Source: Lacrimispora algidixylanolytica
GTDB lineage: Bacteria; Bacillota; Clostridia; Lachnospirales; Lachnospiraceae
Direction: 5' to 3'
DNA: 64,000 nt
NCBI RefSeq assembly: GCF_003609635.1
Contig: NZ_MCIA01000001.1
Coordinates: 222,906 to 286,905, forward strand
Numbering within the stretch: the first letter of the stretch is position 1; the number at the start of each line of letters is the position of its first letter. The translations under genes and the position numbers were made by a program. Below, one piece after another: positions 15,620 to 24,294 of the stretch. Under the pieces are notes generated by a model. It saw only the letters and a list, made by a program, of their open reading frames with translations. It was not told where the DNA came from and ran no database searches.

Positions 15620-16681
15620 ATGAAGGGTTTTGCAATGCTGGGGATTGGTAAGACAGGATGGATTAATAAAGAGCGGCCACAATGTGGTCCACTTGATGCG
15701 ATATGTAGACCAATCGTATTAGCTCCTTGTACCTCTGATATTCACACGGTATGGGAAGGTGCTATTGGAGAACGCACGGATATGATTCTTGGACATGAAT
15801 CCGTGGCTGAGGTTGTAGAGGTAGGAAGTTGCGTCAAATATTTTAAGCCTGGGGACAGGGTAATTGTTCCTGCCATTACACCGGACTGGAATTCTTTGGA
15901 AGCACAGGGTGGCTATCAGATGCATTCTGGTGGTATGCTTGCTGGTTGGAAATTTTCTAATTTCAAAGATGGCGTATTTGGTGAATTCTTCCATGTGAAT
16001 GATGCGGATGGAAACCTTGCAATCTTACCAGAAGGCATGGATCCAGTTGCCGCCTGTATGCTGGCTGATATGGTACCTACGGGCTTTCATGGAATTGAAC
16101 TTGCAGATGTTCAGTTTGGAGACACCGTAGCAGTCATTGGTATTGGTCCGGTTGGGCTTATGTCAGTTGCAGGTGCGGCTCTTAGGGGTGCCTCTCATAT
16201 CTATGCCGTCGGCTCCCGTCCCAACTGCGTACAGCTTGCCAAAGAATATGGCGCAACGGATATCATCAACTACAAAGAAGGCGATATCGTAGAGCAGATT
16301 ATGGAAAAGACAGGGGACAAGGGGGTTGACAAAGTAATTGTTGCCGGTGGAGACAACGATACCTTTGCCCAGGCCATTACCATATTAAAACCAGGTGGAA
16401 AAATTGGCAATGTGAATTATCTTGGAGAAGGTGATTACATAAAGATTCCCCGTGTCGAATGGGGCTGTGGAATGGGCCATAAAATAATTGCTGGTGGACT
16501 TATGCCCGGAGGCAGATTGAGAATGGAGAAACTGGCCTCTCTCATTTCAACCAAGCGATTGGATCCAGGTAAACTGGTTACCCATCGGTTCGAAGGGCTT
16601 GAAGGCATTGAACCAGCTCTCATGTTAATGAAGGAAAAGCCTAGAGATTTAATTAAACCAGTGGTAGTCATCAACTGGTAA
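15620..16681 (+). CDS. adh: NADP-dependent secondary (isopropanol-type) alcohol dehydrogenase
   Basis: A 353-aa zinc alcohol dehydrogenase closely resembling the Thermoanaerobacter brockii and Clostridium beijerinckii secondary alcohol dehydrogenases along its whole length. The catalytic zinc ligands Cys37 (APCTSDIH) and His59 (GHE) fall at the same positions as in TbADH, and the Asp ligand lies in LADMVPTGFHG near 150. As in those enzymes, the structural zinc cluster is absent. The Rossmann motif GIGPVGLM and the following GSRPNC, which binds the NADP phosphate in this subfamily, indicate NADPH. It would interconvert ketones/aldehydes and alcohols in the cytosol, for example to re-oxidise NADPH. 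It has its own promoter and terminator. Confidence 0.93.
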   Translation: MKGFAMLGIGKTGWINKERPQCGPLDAICRPIVLAPCTSDIHTVWEGAIGERTDMILGHESVAEVVEVGSCVKYFKPGDRVIVPAITPDWNSLEAQGGYQMHSGGMLAGWKFSNFKDGVFGEFFHVNDADGNLAILPEGMDPVAACMLADMVPTGFHGIELADVQFGDTVAVIGIGPVGLMSVAGAALRGASHIYAVGSRPNCVQLAKEYGATDIINYKEGDIVEQIMEKTGDKGVDKVIVAGGDNDTFAQAITILKPGGKIGNVNYLGEGDYIKIPRVEWGCGMGHKIIAGGLMPGGRLRMEKLASLISTKRLDPGKLVTHRFEGLEGIEPALMLMKEKPRDLIKPVVVINW

Positions 16682-16699
16682 AATCAATCACAAAAAAAT

Positions 16700-16754
16700 G
16701 GAGTCACAGCGACATAAGTGAATCATTACTTATGGAATGGTGGCTCCTTTTTAT
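16700..16754 (+). terminator. Terminator of the alcohol dehydrogenase gene
   Basis: GGAGTCA pairs with TGGCTCC, an inner stem CATAAGT/ACTTATG adds 7 bp, and T residues follow. Confidence 0.85.
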
Positions 16755-17059
16755 TAAATATATGTTAATAAAAACACCTCAAACTTAATTCTACTCGCAA
16801 AGCAGTATTTGAATCTATTCAATCTTGATTTAATATAAAAAGGCTAATTCAATAAATTATTAAGCATCACAGGTAGCTCATAAATCGCCTTATACTCAGA
16901 AGCAAAAGTTAAACTTCTTGTGTCTACAATTGGGATACAAATCTAGCTATATAAAGTCAGGATAATTACTACAACTTGATTTTATTTTTCAAATTGACAT
17001 ATGATATATAATAATATATCATTATAAATAAATCACGTACCCCTTAAGGAGAAATACAG
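16755..17059. other. Intergenic stretch upstream of the blaI-like gene
   Basis: An AT-rich stretch without a gene. Its right end carries the operator-promoter at 16994-17022. Confidence 0.5.
16994..17022 (+). promoter_or_regulatory. BlaI-type operator overlapping the promoter
   Basis: TTGACA (16994-16999) and TATCAT (17017-17022) with 17-base spacing form the promoter. Between and over them is a perfect palindrome, ATGATATAT (17001-17009), AATA, ATATATCAT (17014-17022). A dyad covering the spacer and -10 box just ahead of a BlaI/MecI-type gene is the expected autoregulatory operator. Confidence 0.7.
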
Positions 17060-17476
17060 ATGCCTAGAAAAAAAAGTTCATCATTACTAACCGATAGAGA
17101 GATGGATGTTATGAAAATATTATGGAGTAGCAATGAACCATTAGTTGCTTCGGAGATATCTAAGAGAGGGGATTCCTTAAGCAACAACACGGTTCAGTCT
17201 GTTCTTAGAAAGCTCCTAGATAAAAACTATATTGTAGTTGCTGATATTGTTTACAGCGGAACTGTTCTAACAAGGAGTTACAAGCCCATCGTATTAAAAA
17301 AAGATCTACTATTGGAGCAATTTGTTAGCCAGTTCAATAAAGATGATGATATGATTACAATTCCTAACTTAGTAGGCACTTTATTAAAACACGAAAAAAA
17401 TGAAAAAGAGACTATAGAGAAATTAGAAAAGTTACTTGAGGAAAGAAAAAATCTACTTAACCAAGAGGAAAAATAG
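17060..17476 (+). CDS. BlaI/MecI/CopY family repressor
   Basis: A 138-aa winged-helix repressor. LTDREMDVMKILWSSNEPLVASEI at about 10-33 and the recognition helix NNTVQSVLRKLLDKNYI are typical. The C-terminal part is helical and serves for dimerisation. In the BlaI/MecI paradigm, a membrane M56 protease causes cleavage of the repressor. That partner gene follows after one base here, and a palindromic operator covers the promoter. A GGAG site precedes the ATG. It is probably induced by a cell-envelope signal; no beta-lactamase gene is present, so the target is likely this operon itself. Confidence 0.88.
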   Translation: MPRKKSSSLLTDREMDVMKILWSSNEPLVASEISKRGDSLSNNTVQSVLRKLLDKNYIVVADIVYSGTVLTRSYKPIVLKKDLLLEQFVSQFNKDDDMITIPNLVGTLLKHEKNEKETIEKLEKLLEERKNLLNQEEK

Positions 17477-17477
17477 A

Positions 17478-18638
17478 ATGTTTTTATCGCCTTCTGCATT
17501 GATAACTATAATACTAACATCTAATTTAACCATTGTAGCTCTATGGCTTTTTCTAAAAAGTCATAGAAGACTGATGCAGATAAGTATCAGTACTTTATTG
17601 ATTGTTGTATTTTTGGTTTTAATTCGCTTATTAATTCCTATGGAGTTTGGATTTGAAAAAACCATTAGAGAATACCATATACTTCCAAGCTTATACACTA
17701 TCTTATTCACACCAGTATTGCAATTTTTCACTCCCAAATTATATATATATCATGCCATTCTGCTCATCTGGGTGTTAGGATTTATTTGTATGGGATTTTG
17801 GAGTATATTTTGTCATATCAGGTTCTATCATTCCATCAATCAGGATCCCCCTCTTAATGAGGAAACTATTTTAAGCATCATTAAGAGAATTGACGAGTTT
17901 CATGGCAAATCAAGTAATTTTAGGATTATCAGGACAAATAAAGTATCTGTTCCCATGTATTTAGGATTATTTACCCCTAAGATACTTTTACCTAACATCA
18001 ATTTATCCAAGGAAGAACTGTGTTATATCCTTTACCACGAAGCTACTCATTATTATAAACATGACCTATGGGTAAAGCTTTTGGTTGAACTTATTTGCAT
18101 CATTTACTGGTGGAATCCATTTATTTATATTTTAAAACAAGATATAGATAAAATCATGGAGATACGAGTAGATATTACAGTAACAAAAAATTTTGATGAG
18201 ATCCATAGAATAAAGTATTTAGAATGCTTGCTAAAAATTGCCAGAGAAAACTGTTCAACAGATCTTAACAGTTTATCTCTTACCTTCGACAGCAGAACTG
18301 CCTCTGTTCTCTCCCAACGCTTTCATATAATTTTAGATGGAGGCTTGTCTAAAAAGCCAGGTATCTTTAATAAAGTACTGTTGGTATTTTTATTATCTAT
18401 ATTCGGTCTAAGTTCACTTTTCGTTCTTGAACCATACTCTATTAATTCCAATGATCAAGAGTATACTGTGGAACTCACTCCTCAAACTTCTTATTTAGTT
18501 ATTAATCAGAAAAAGGAATATGATGTCTACGTACATAATAGATATTTTGCAACGGTATCACGAATTAGAGATTCCTACTCTAATTTGAAAATATACAATA
18601 ACTTAGAGGAGGCTTTATTATATGAAAGTAAAAAGTAA
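17478..18638 (+). CDS. M56 family (BlaR1-like) membrane metalloprotease
   Basis: A 386-aa membrane protease. Membrane segments lie near 6-25, 36-53, 75-95 and 95-112. The zinc motif HEATH (187-191) is in LYHEATHYYKHDLWVKL, and a last membrane segment is near 318-335. A tail of only about 50 residues follows on the outer side. The penicillin-binding sensor domain of true BlaR1 (about 250 residues) is missing, so the signal is not covalent beta-lactam acylation. ATG 17478 follows the blaI stop by one base. Its 3' end overlaps the start of the small secreted peptide gene by 17 bases, indicating coupled translation. Confidence 0.85.
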   Translation: MFLSPSALITIILTSNLTIVALWLFLKSHRRLMQISISTLLIVVFLVLIRLLIPMEFGFEKTIREYHILPSLYTILFTPVLQFFTPKLYIYHAILLIWVLGFICMGFWSIFCHIRFYHSINQDPPLNEETILSIIKRIDEFHGKSSNFRIIRTNKVSVPMYLGLFTPKILLPNINLSKEELCYILYHEATHYYKHDLWVKLLVELICIIYWWNPFIYILKQDIDKIMEIRVDITVTKNFDEIHRIKYLECLLKIARENCSTDLNSLSLTFDSRTASVLSQRFHIILDGGLSKKPGIFNKVLLVFLLSIFGLSSLFVLEPYSINSNDQEYTVELTPQTSYLVINQKKEYDVYVHNRYFATVSRIRDSYSNLKIYNNLEEALLYESKK

Positions 18639-18879
18639 AAACATCCTGTTATGTCTCACTGTGTTATCAATTGGTACTATAATGATGCCACTAGATGCTT
18701 TTGCCCAGTCGCAAAAAACGGAATCTTCTATGGTGACACAAAAACAAACACCAGAAAAACATTATCTGGATGCTCAGATAATTGAATGGCGTTATAAAAC
18801 TGTAAATGGAAAGATGTATCGCCGTCAATACAATTATTCCAGAAAAAAATGGGTTGGTGATTGGGAGCTCTGCGATTAA
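18622..18879 (+). CDS. Small secreted peptide coupled to the M56 protease
   Basis: An 85-aa protein with a signal peptide: basic MKVKSKN, a hydrophobic core, and a likely cut after DAFA at 28. This leaves a mature peptide of about 57 residues, rich in aromatic and basic residues, with EWRYKTVNGKMYRRQYNYSR and WVGDWELCD at the end. Only one Cys is in the mature part. GGAGG about ten bases before the ATG lies inside the M56 gene. The function is unknown. The tight coupling suggests the peptide is the ligand, substrate or effector of the BlaI-M56 pair. No bacteriocin export genes are adjacent. Confidence 0.7.
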   Translation: MKVKSKNILLCLTVLSIGTIMMPLDAFAQSQKTESSMVTQKQTPEKHYLDAQIIEWRYKTVNGKMYRRQYNYSRKKWVGDWELCD

Positions 18880-18916
18880 TTTTCAAAAAAAGACCTTTTA
18901 AAGTATGTTTAAAAAA

Positions 18917-18971
18917 GGGCACGGCTCTATCACACTATTTTTGATGATTAGCCATGCCCTATTCCTTTTTT
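18917..18971 (+). terminator. Terminator of the blaI-M56-peptide operon
   Basis: GGGCACGGCT (18917-18926) pairs with AGCCATGCCC (18950-18959) with one mismatch, followed by a T-rich run. It abuts the ISL3-type end at 18979. Confidence 0.8.
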
Positions 18972-19113
18972 ATTGTTTGGCTCTTTGTCAATAGTTGGGG
19001 TTAGATTCGTATGAATCCCGCTCCTTTTTTACGTTTCGAGCTATTTTAACGGTTCATTCTACTGTATGCGGTTTTGGGCATGCTAAATAAGCCTCCATAT
19101 CCTGAACTTTTTT

Positions 19114-20175
19114 CTATGATGTACATTGAAATATACGAGTACGGAATCGGTTAAAGTTCCGGATTCCATAAGAACTTCGTTTTAATACCTTAATCTTATT
19201 GTTGAATCCTTCAGTAACTCCATTTATAATGCCATATTTAAAGGCATTTAAGATTTCTTTCCTCCAAGATTGGAATGTTTTCGCATGTTTCTGAAATTCT
19301 TTAATACCGCAGCCTCTTGCATTAGAAATCCAATCATCGAATTCCTGTTGTTGTTTACGATAGGACTTTATCTGGCTAATATCATAAAACCATTCTTTCA
19401 TCATATGCGCTAGCCGTAGATCATCATTATACTGTAGCGTCAAATCACGGGCTTGTTTGTTCTCATCTTTCAGTTTTTTATAGCGAGTCGGAATCAACTT
19501 GTGGCTTCGTTTATGGTATTTCCTAAGATAAGCCGGCATGGATTTCTGTAGCCATTTACGGACATTTTCAATTGCACATGTCACCAGTCTAATGAAATGA
19601 TACTTGTTTACGATAATCTTTGCGTTTGGGAAAAAGGTTCTGGCAAGCTCTGCATAGGGAAGCCACATGTCACATACAAAGAACCTTACTTTAAGCCTTT
19701 CCTTTCTCGGAATGTCCCTCCAGTAATCAGCCAGAAGGCTTTGAGTGCAGTCCGGCAGTATATCCAGAATTTGGTGTTTTTGTGGGGCAACGAGGATACA
19801 CTGCTATTTTCCGGTAAACGCATTGCCTTTAAATTCATCAATGGAAATAGCCTCAGGAAGTTATCTGGAGGTAAATAATGGATTGTATCCAAAAGTTTGC
19901 AGATAGTAGGAACGGGAACCCCAGTAAGGATTGAAACCTGTTTGAGAGAAAATGTCTGTCGAAGGAGCGTAATAACATAAAAATCTAATCTTCTTGTTCT
20001 AAGATGATAGGAAGGAAGAAATGAATAGTGCTCTAAAAACCACTTTCCGCAACAGAGACAAGCCTGTTGAGAAGGTCTGGTTTCAATAAAGACCTAAAAA
20101 AAGAGTCTGCCTGAATAACTTTTTTACAAAAACATCTTCCAAGTCTAAGAATGCCTTGCTATAATTAGGGTACAT
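19114..20175 (-). pseudogene. ISL3-family transposase, frameshifted
   Basis: The reading begins at ATG 20175 (MYPNYSKAFLDLEDVF), passes through at least two frames and ends in frame at 19114. The 3' part (19114-19668) encodes MWLPYAELARTFFPNAKIIVNKYHFIRLV and the C-terminal INGVTEGFNNKIKVLKRSSYGIRNF, the usual DDE region of ISL3 transposases (E in TEGFNNKIK). The segment 19686-19892 is readable only in a shifted frame. No full-length protein can be made, so the element is inactive in cis. Confidence 0.8.
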
Positions 20176-20247
20176 CTATAAGTGGTCACCTCCATAACAT
20201 TAAACCTTGGTCAGGATAATGGGTTTTGGAGGCTTCTTATAGATGTA
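20171..20247. repeat. Large inverted repeat at the transposase start
   Basis: TACATCTATAAG (20171-20182) and CTTATAGATGTA (20236-20247) are perfect 12-bp complements, and CCTCCA/TGGAGG forms a second arm inside. The transposase ATG lies within the left arm, so the hairpin would hide the start in read-through transcripts (inference). Confidence 0.6.
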
Positions 20248-20511
20248 TTTAGTACCATAAAAGTGTAATTATTAAAGCATATTATTATTGCTTAAACATT
20301 TGCACTTATTATTTTATAATAAGGGCGTAATTGGTCTAGCATAATGTTTTATGGATTAATAAAATCCGTTATTAAAACTGTCAGCCACCCCTTATTATAT
20401 ACATTCACTTAAGCAGGTTGAGACTCTGATAAGAGCTTTCGTGTAACGAACTAAAATGAATCGTAATAAGTGTGGATGGTAACAATTACAACTTTATTTT
20501 GGAGGTTACAG

Positions 20512-20995
20512 TTGGTAAGTGTAGGAATTGATCTTTCAAAGGAAAAAAGTACGGTATGTATTCTAAAGCCATATGGCGAAATTGTAAGTAAGCCGCTTGA
20601 AGTAAACCATGTAGAGAAAGAACTTTCCGAATTATCTTCTATGCTACTTTGCCTGAACGACGAAGTACGGATTGTCATGGAAGCTACAGGAATTTATCAC
20701 CTTCCAGTACTAAGCTATTTACAGGAAAAAGAATTCTTTGTAGCAGTTGTGAACCAGTTTGAGATGAAAGCGTATCGTTGTCAGGAATTAAGGCGTATAA
20801 AAAACTGATAAACAGGACGCAATTGCCATTTCCAACTATGGGATCGACCATTGGTATCGGCTGAAGAACTATGAAGCGAATGGAAGGATTTATAAGGAAT
20901 TAAAACTGTTAGGAGGACAGTATCGGCACTATATGAGAATGCACGTGGAAAGTGTATTGCAACTAACTCACATGCCAGTGTTTGACATAAACCAC
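20512..20995 (+). pseudogene. IS110-family transposase remnant
   Basis: The N-terminal RuvC-like DEDD domain is readable from TTG 20512 (GGAGG upstream at 20501): VGIDLSKEKSTVCILKPYG, then VMEATGIYHLPVLSYL. At about 20796 the frame is lost in an A run and continues one base later as KTDKQDAIAISNYGIDHW. After about 20960 similarity stops, and the C-terminal domain with its catalytic Ser is absent. The non-coding DNA before it (about 20405-20500) may be the old left end, which in IS110 subgroup elements carries the bridge RNA; the RNA itself was not recognised. Confidence 0.75.
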
Positions 20996-21485
20996 TCATT
21001 TTCGTCTTATAATATCTTCAAATTGATTTGGCTGAATATGTGAATTAGCTAAATAATCATATGATTCATTCTCCCCTAGACTATTAAACCCCGAAGAAGT
21101 ATAGAATGATAATTCTTAAAGATGATGCCAAAAAATCTGTTAACAATCAAATTAATATAATAGTAATTATATATTGACAATATAAATTTATTGTGTTTTA
21201 ATTACATTGTAATACAAATAATATATCACTATTTAAATATTATAAATAACATTTAAATAGTCTCATATTGTTTTATGTTATTTGGAAACATCGAATAGAA
21301 TTTAACCATTTAATTTGAATTGTAATTTATGTAAAGGGTGTGATTCCGATGAATATTTTATTATAAAATATAGATAATAAAAACCAAATTTTAATAATGA
21401 TTTTATGAAATTTTATTTTGCTTTACTATAATTAGTAATTACATAAGTACTGCATTAAAGTTAGTTTTTATTGAAGGGTGTGTAT
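20996..21485. other. Very AT-rich intergenic stretch
   Basis: About 490 bases with long A/T runs and no gene. It must contain the promoter of the downstream membrane protein and toxin-like genes; TATAAT occurs at about 21425, but no convincing -35 was assigned. Confidence 0.45.
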
Positions 21486-21782
21486 ATGAAAAATAATAAA
21501 CTGTATTATGGTATAAGTTTGATAACAATTATATTAAGTATAGTAACTTTATTACTTATGGTAACTGGAGAAGAGACTATATTAACTTGTTCTTTTTTTC
21601 TATTTGTATTATTTTTAATGCTTTTGATTGGCAATATGTCATCATATATGACATCGTATTGGCATCAACGCAAACAACTGAAAAGAAGAGTATTAATATA
21701 TACTTACGTATTTTTAGCAATAAACATGCTATTCATTATTCTATATCTTTATTTTATTACATTATTTTATTATTTTAATTAA
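21486..21782 (+). CDS. Small three-helix membrane protein next to toxin-like gene
   Basis: A 98-aa protein with hydrophobic segments near 8-28, 34-52 and 72-95, and a basic cytoplasmic loop WHQRKQLKRR between the second and third. GAAGGGTG lies about five bases before ATG 21486, so the longer start at TTG 21471 is not needed. It ends nine bases before the secreted toxin-44-like gene, so the two are cotranscribed. Its position suggests an immunity or membrane partner role, but nothing in the sequence proves it. No family was recognised. Confidence 0.6.
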   Translation: MKNNKLYYGISLITIILSIVTLLLMVTGEETILTCSFFLFVLFLMLLIGNMSSYMTSYWHQRKQLKRRVLIYTYVFLAINMLFIILYLYFITLFYYFN

Positions 21783-21791
21783 GGAGAAAAA

Positions 21792-22598
21792 TTGAGTATG
21801 AAAAAATTATTAAGTTTCGTGTTCCTGTTTATAATGTCATTAACATTAACTTCTACGGCATTTGCTGCAGATGATATAAATAACAAAGACGTAGATAGTA
21901 TTTATAAAAAAGTGTATACTGAATGCAAAAAGCAACAAGTGAAGGATATAACTGATGATTATGGAGCCTATTCTTATCTGCTGAATAATTTAAGCTATGT
22001 TAAAGTATCAGATAATAAGGTGGAATTATCATCTGAAATTTTTAAGAATAAAGAAGCAAATGAGGCAGATGTTCTAAATTTATTTGTTAGAAATCTAAAT
22101 GCATTGATTGATGAAAACGCAATCAGTGTTAATAGAAGTTTAATGATTTCTACAAAAGAGGTTCAAAAAAAAGGGTCTATAATAAGATTAGATTCACAAA
22201 CAATTGATCTTATGCCAGAAGCAAGAACACATGCTAATCAGTTAAAAAAAGTTTATGATAATGCAGTTTTTGGAACGGCTCATATAGTGGCAGGTAAGTA
22301 TTTTGCTGATCGAGTAAAATCTGGAGGCATATGGGATTATAAAAGGTATTTAGGCCTTAATACTAGATACTACGAAACAGAGTTACGTGCTACGATGACA
22401 GGAGAGACAATTGGTAATTTTCATTATGGGTATGTGGGTAGTGTATGTTTCGGAGAGACAACATTAAAAAGTGCTGCAGGTTTTATTCAAATTCTTTCTG
22501 GTACAACTGATATAAAATATTTTAATAGTTATTTTGATGATCCACGTGATCAAAAAGATATTCAGTGGGGAATTAATAGATATAGTGCTGAACATTAA
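21792..22598 (+). CDS. Secreted protein with polymorphic toxin type 44 domain
   Basis: A 266-268 aa protein with a Sec signal peptide (MKKLLSFVFLFIMSLTLTSTAFA, cut near residue 25) and an unrecognised middle region. Its C-terminal domain (about 150-265) matches the bacterial toxin 44 pattern: GGIWDYKR, GNFHYGYVG, then SAAGFIQILSGT and DDPRDQKDIQWGINRY. Such domains are predicted nucleases at the ends of polymorphic toxins. Here the domain is on a short, simple secreted protein without LXG, WXG or repeat regions. AAGGAG at 21781 is five bases before TTG 21792 and eleven before ATG 21798, so either may be used. It is bracketed by IS relics and lower in GC than its neighbours, suggesting acquisition. 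Confidence 0.7.
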   Translation: MSMKKLLSFVFLFIMSLTLTSTAFAADDINNKDVDSIYKKVYTECKKQQVKDITDDYGAYSYLLNNLSYVKVSDNKVELSSEIFKNKEANEADVLNLFVRNLNALIDENAISVNRSLMISTKEVQKKGSIIRLDSQTIDLMPEARTHANQLKKVYDNAVFGTAHIVAGKYFADRVKSGGIWDYKRYLGLNTRYYETELRATMTGETIGNFHYGYVGSVCFGETTLKSAAGFIQILSGTTDIKYFNSYFDDPRDQKDIQWGINRYSAEH

Positions 22599-22763
22599 TT
22601 ATTTTATTGATTATTTAATAAATCAAACACTTTTTTTGTAGTATAAAAATATTTTATTCACACCTTTCAAATATAAATAAAATACAAAAAGGGCTATATA
22701 AAGCCTAATGTAATTTAGTTAAGGTTGATCCAGAAACTCCTAATAGAACAAAGTTAGAAGTAG

Positions 22764-22795
22764 GTGGCGAATTCAATTGTGAGTTCGCCACTTTT
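22764..22795 (+). terminator. Terminator downstream of the toxin-44-like gene
   Basis: GTGGCGAA (22764-22771) and TTCGCCAC (22784-22791) form a perfect 8-bp stem followed by TTTTG. It lies just before the second ISL3-type end. Confidence 0.7.
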
Positions 22796-22807
22796 GTATA
22801 AAAGTGC

Positions 22808-23425
22808 GGCTCTTTGTCAATAGTTAGGGTGGGATTCGAATGAATCCTGCCCCACACTTGCATTTAGAGTCATTTTATTAGTTGGTTCTATTGTATGTTG
22901 TTTTTGGGCATGCCAAATAAGCCTCCTTATCCCGACTATTTTTTCTATGATGTACAATGAAGTATTCGAGTTCGGAATCGTTTGAAGTTTCTGATTCCAT
23001 AAAAACTTCGTTTTAATACTTTAATCTTATTATTGATACCTTCTGTTACTCCGTTTGTGCTGCCATATTTGAATCCATTTAAGATTTCTTTTCTACATGA
23101 CTTAAATATTTTGGCACATTTCTGGTATTTTGCTATCCTTTGCATTTGCAATCCAGTCATCAAATTCCTTTTGCTACTTGCGGTAAGACTGTGTTTGACA
23201 GATATCATAAAACCATTCCTTTATCATATGAGCCAGACGCATGTCGTCACCGTATTGAATTATTAGGTCACAGGCTCTCTTATTCTTATCCGTTAGCTTT
23301 TTGTAGCGATTCAGGATTAGCTTACGGCTCCGCTTGTACTATTTTCTAATAGAAGCCGGCATGGATTTTTGGAGTCGCTTACGTACGTTTTCAATAGCCC
23401 ATGTGACTTGCCGTATGAAATGGTG
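22808..23425. mobile_element. Truncated ISL3-family insertion sequence (copy B)
   Basis: It begins with GGCTCTTTGTCAATAGTT, identical to the end of copy A and in the same orientation. The following 120 bases are also alike. Only the half of the element nearest this end remains; similarity to copy A stops at about 23425, after the segment encoding HFIRQVTWAIENVRK. Confidence 0.65.
22945..23425 (-). pseudogene. C-terminal half of an ISL3 transposase, degenerate
   Basis: Minus-strand reading gives HFIRQVTWAIENVRKRLQKS at the 5' side and VTEGINNKIKVLKRSFYGIR at the 3' side, homologous to copy A but with frame breaks between. Start, N-terminal DNA-binding part and the first catalytic residues are missing. 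Confidence 0.75.
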
Positions 23426-23556
23426 TTGGAAGTGTGCTTTTTAAGCACACCCCAACATTCAGTATAGAACCTATTGTTTTTAATTAACTTAACAGCTCAA
23501 AGCACTTAAATAATCTATTTTGCTTCTCCCATAACTACGAATCCCTACCTCATTCC

Positions 23557-24291
23557 TTATGAAGCCATCACATCTTTATTCCTCAGCCATAGAACTGCAA
23601 TCCCTGTGAATGCCACTAAAAAGACTGCACTGCTTAAAAGAAGCTGGCCAGGCGTACATATCATTGGGCCACCGGGGCTATTGGCTCTCATGCCAATGCT
23701 CATAAGGGTATAGGGATAAAAGGCCCCTGCTCCCTTTGAAAGTGCCGCTACCCCACCGATTCCTCCAATCATAGCGATTCCAACCGGTACTGCAAAGCTG
23801 CGAATCATAAGGGATAGACATAGCTGCACTCCACAGATCACGATCCCTCCAACCATACCATAAGCCAGCCATTCAAAAAGTTCTGGCGGCACTGGTCCTG
23901 GCAGATTGGACAGCTTTCCACAGATAATAAACAAGATTCCAACCCACACCTGGGTGGCAATCACCATGACAGAAGCGGTAAATAGCTTGGAAAGATAAAT
24001 ATAAGGTATTGGCACCGGTAGAGTCATGACCGAATTCCAGTTATGATTGGTGTGCTCCAGGCGACAGAGATAGGAGCAGTAAACTCCAATGGTTGGTGGA
24101 AGGAAGAAATAGCAGGTGAACAAAGTGTGCTGGGTCCACAAGCTGTACCAGTAATTATCTAAAATATTGATATTTTGAACATAGTTAAAGGTTCCCATAA
24201 TTGCCGGGAGAATTGGTAAGAAGAAAAAGGCCAGCCAGACTGGGCTGCGCTTTAGTTTCATCTGTTCTGCACGAATTGTTTTTAATAACAT
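23557..24291 (-). CDS. ABC transporter permease, lantibiotic-immunity MutG/SpaG-like
   Basis: A 244-aa ABC-2 type permease with six predicted membrane segments. The opening LLKTIRAEQMKLKRSPVWLAFFFLPILPAIMG is typical of the LanG/MutG group. It is the last gene of a three-gene minus-strand operon, after an ATPase and another permease, and starts three bases after the upstream permease ends. LanFEG transporters expel lantibiotics from the membrane; related sets act in bacitracin or host peptide resistance. No lantibiotic structural or modification genes are nearby, so a self-protection or sensing role toward foreign peptides is more likely. Confidence 0.82.
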   Translation of the reverse strand: MLLKTIRAEQMKLKRSPVWLAFFFLPILPAIMGTFNYVQNINILDNYWYSLWTQHTLFTCYFFLPPTIGVYCSYLCRLEHTNHNWNSVMTLPVPIPYIYLSKLFTASVMVIATQVWVGILFIICGKLSNLPGPVPPELFEWLAYGMVGGIVICGVQLCLSLMIRSFAVPVGIAMIGGIGGVAALSKGAGAFYPYTLMSIGMRANSPGGPMICTPGQLLLSSAVFLVAFTGIAVLWLRNKDVMAS

Positions 24292-24294
24292 AAT

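Larger units (their letters stand above)
18979..20247. mobile_element. Degenerate ISL3-family insertion sequence (copy A)
   Basis: The left boundary begins GGCTCTTTGTCAATAGTT at 18979, a typical ISL3-family terminal repeat; the same end is repeated at 22808. It contains a frameshifted transposase gene on the minus strand. The matching right-hand repeat (TGACAAAGAGCC) was not found between 20000 and 20500, so the right end is lost or changed; 20247 is a guess at the edge of a hairpin. Confidence 0.6.

Noticed and set aside
17436-18638. Full BlaR1 beta-lactam sensor
   Set aside because: The protein stops soon after its last membrane segment; the penicillin-binding sensor domain with SxxK is absent.
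20780-20815. Programmed frameshift in the IS110 transposase
   Set aside because: IS110 transposases are made from a single frame, and the C-terminal domain is missing downstream, so the frame loss is decay.
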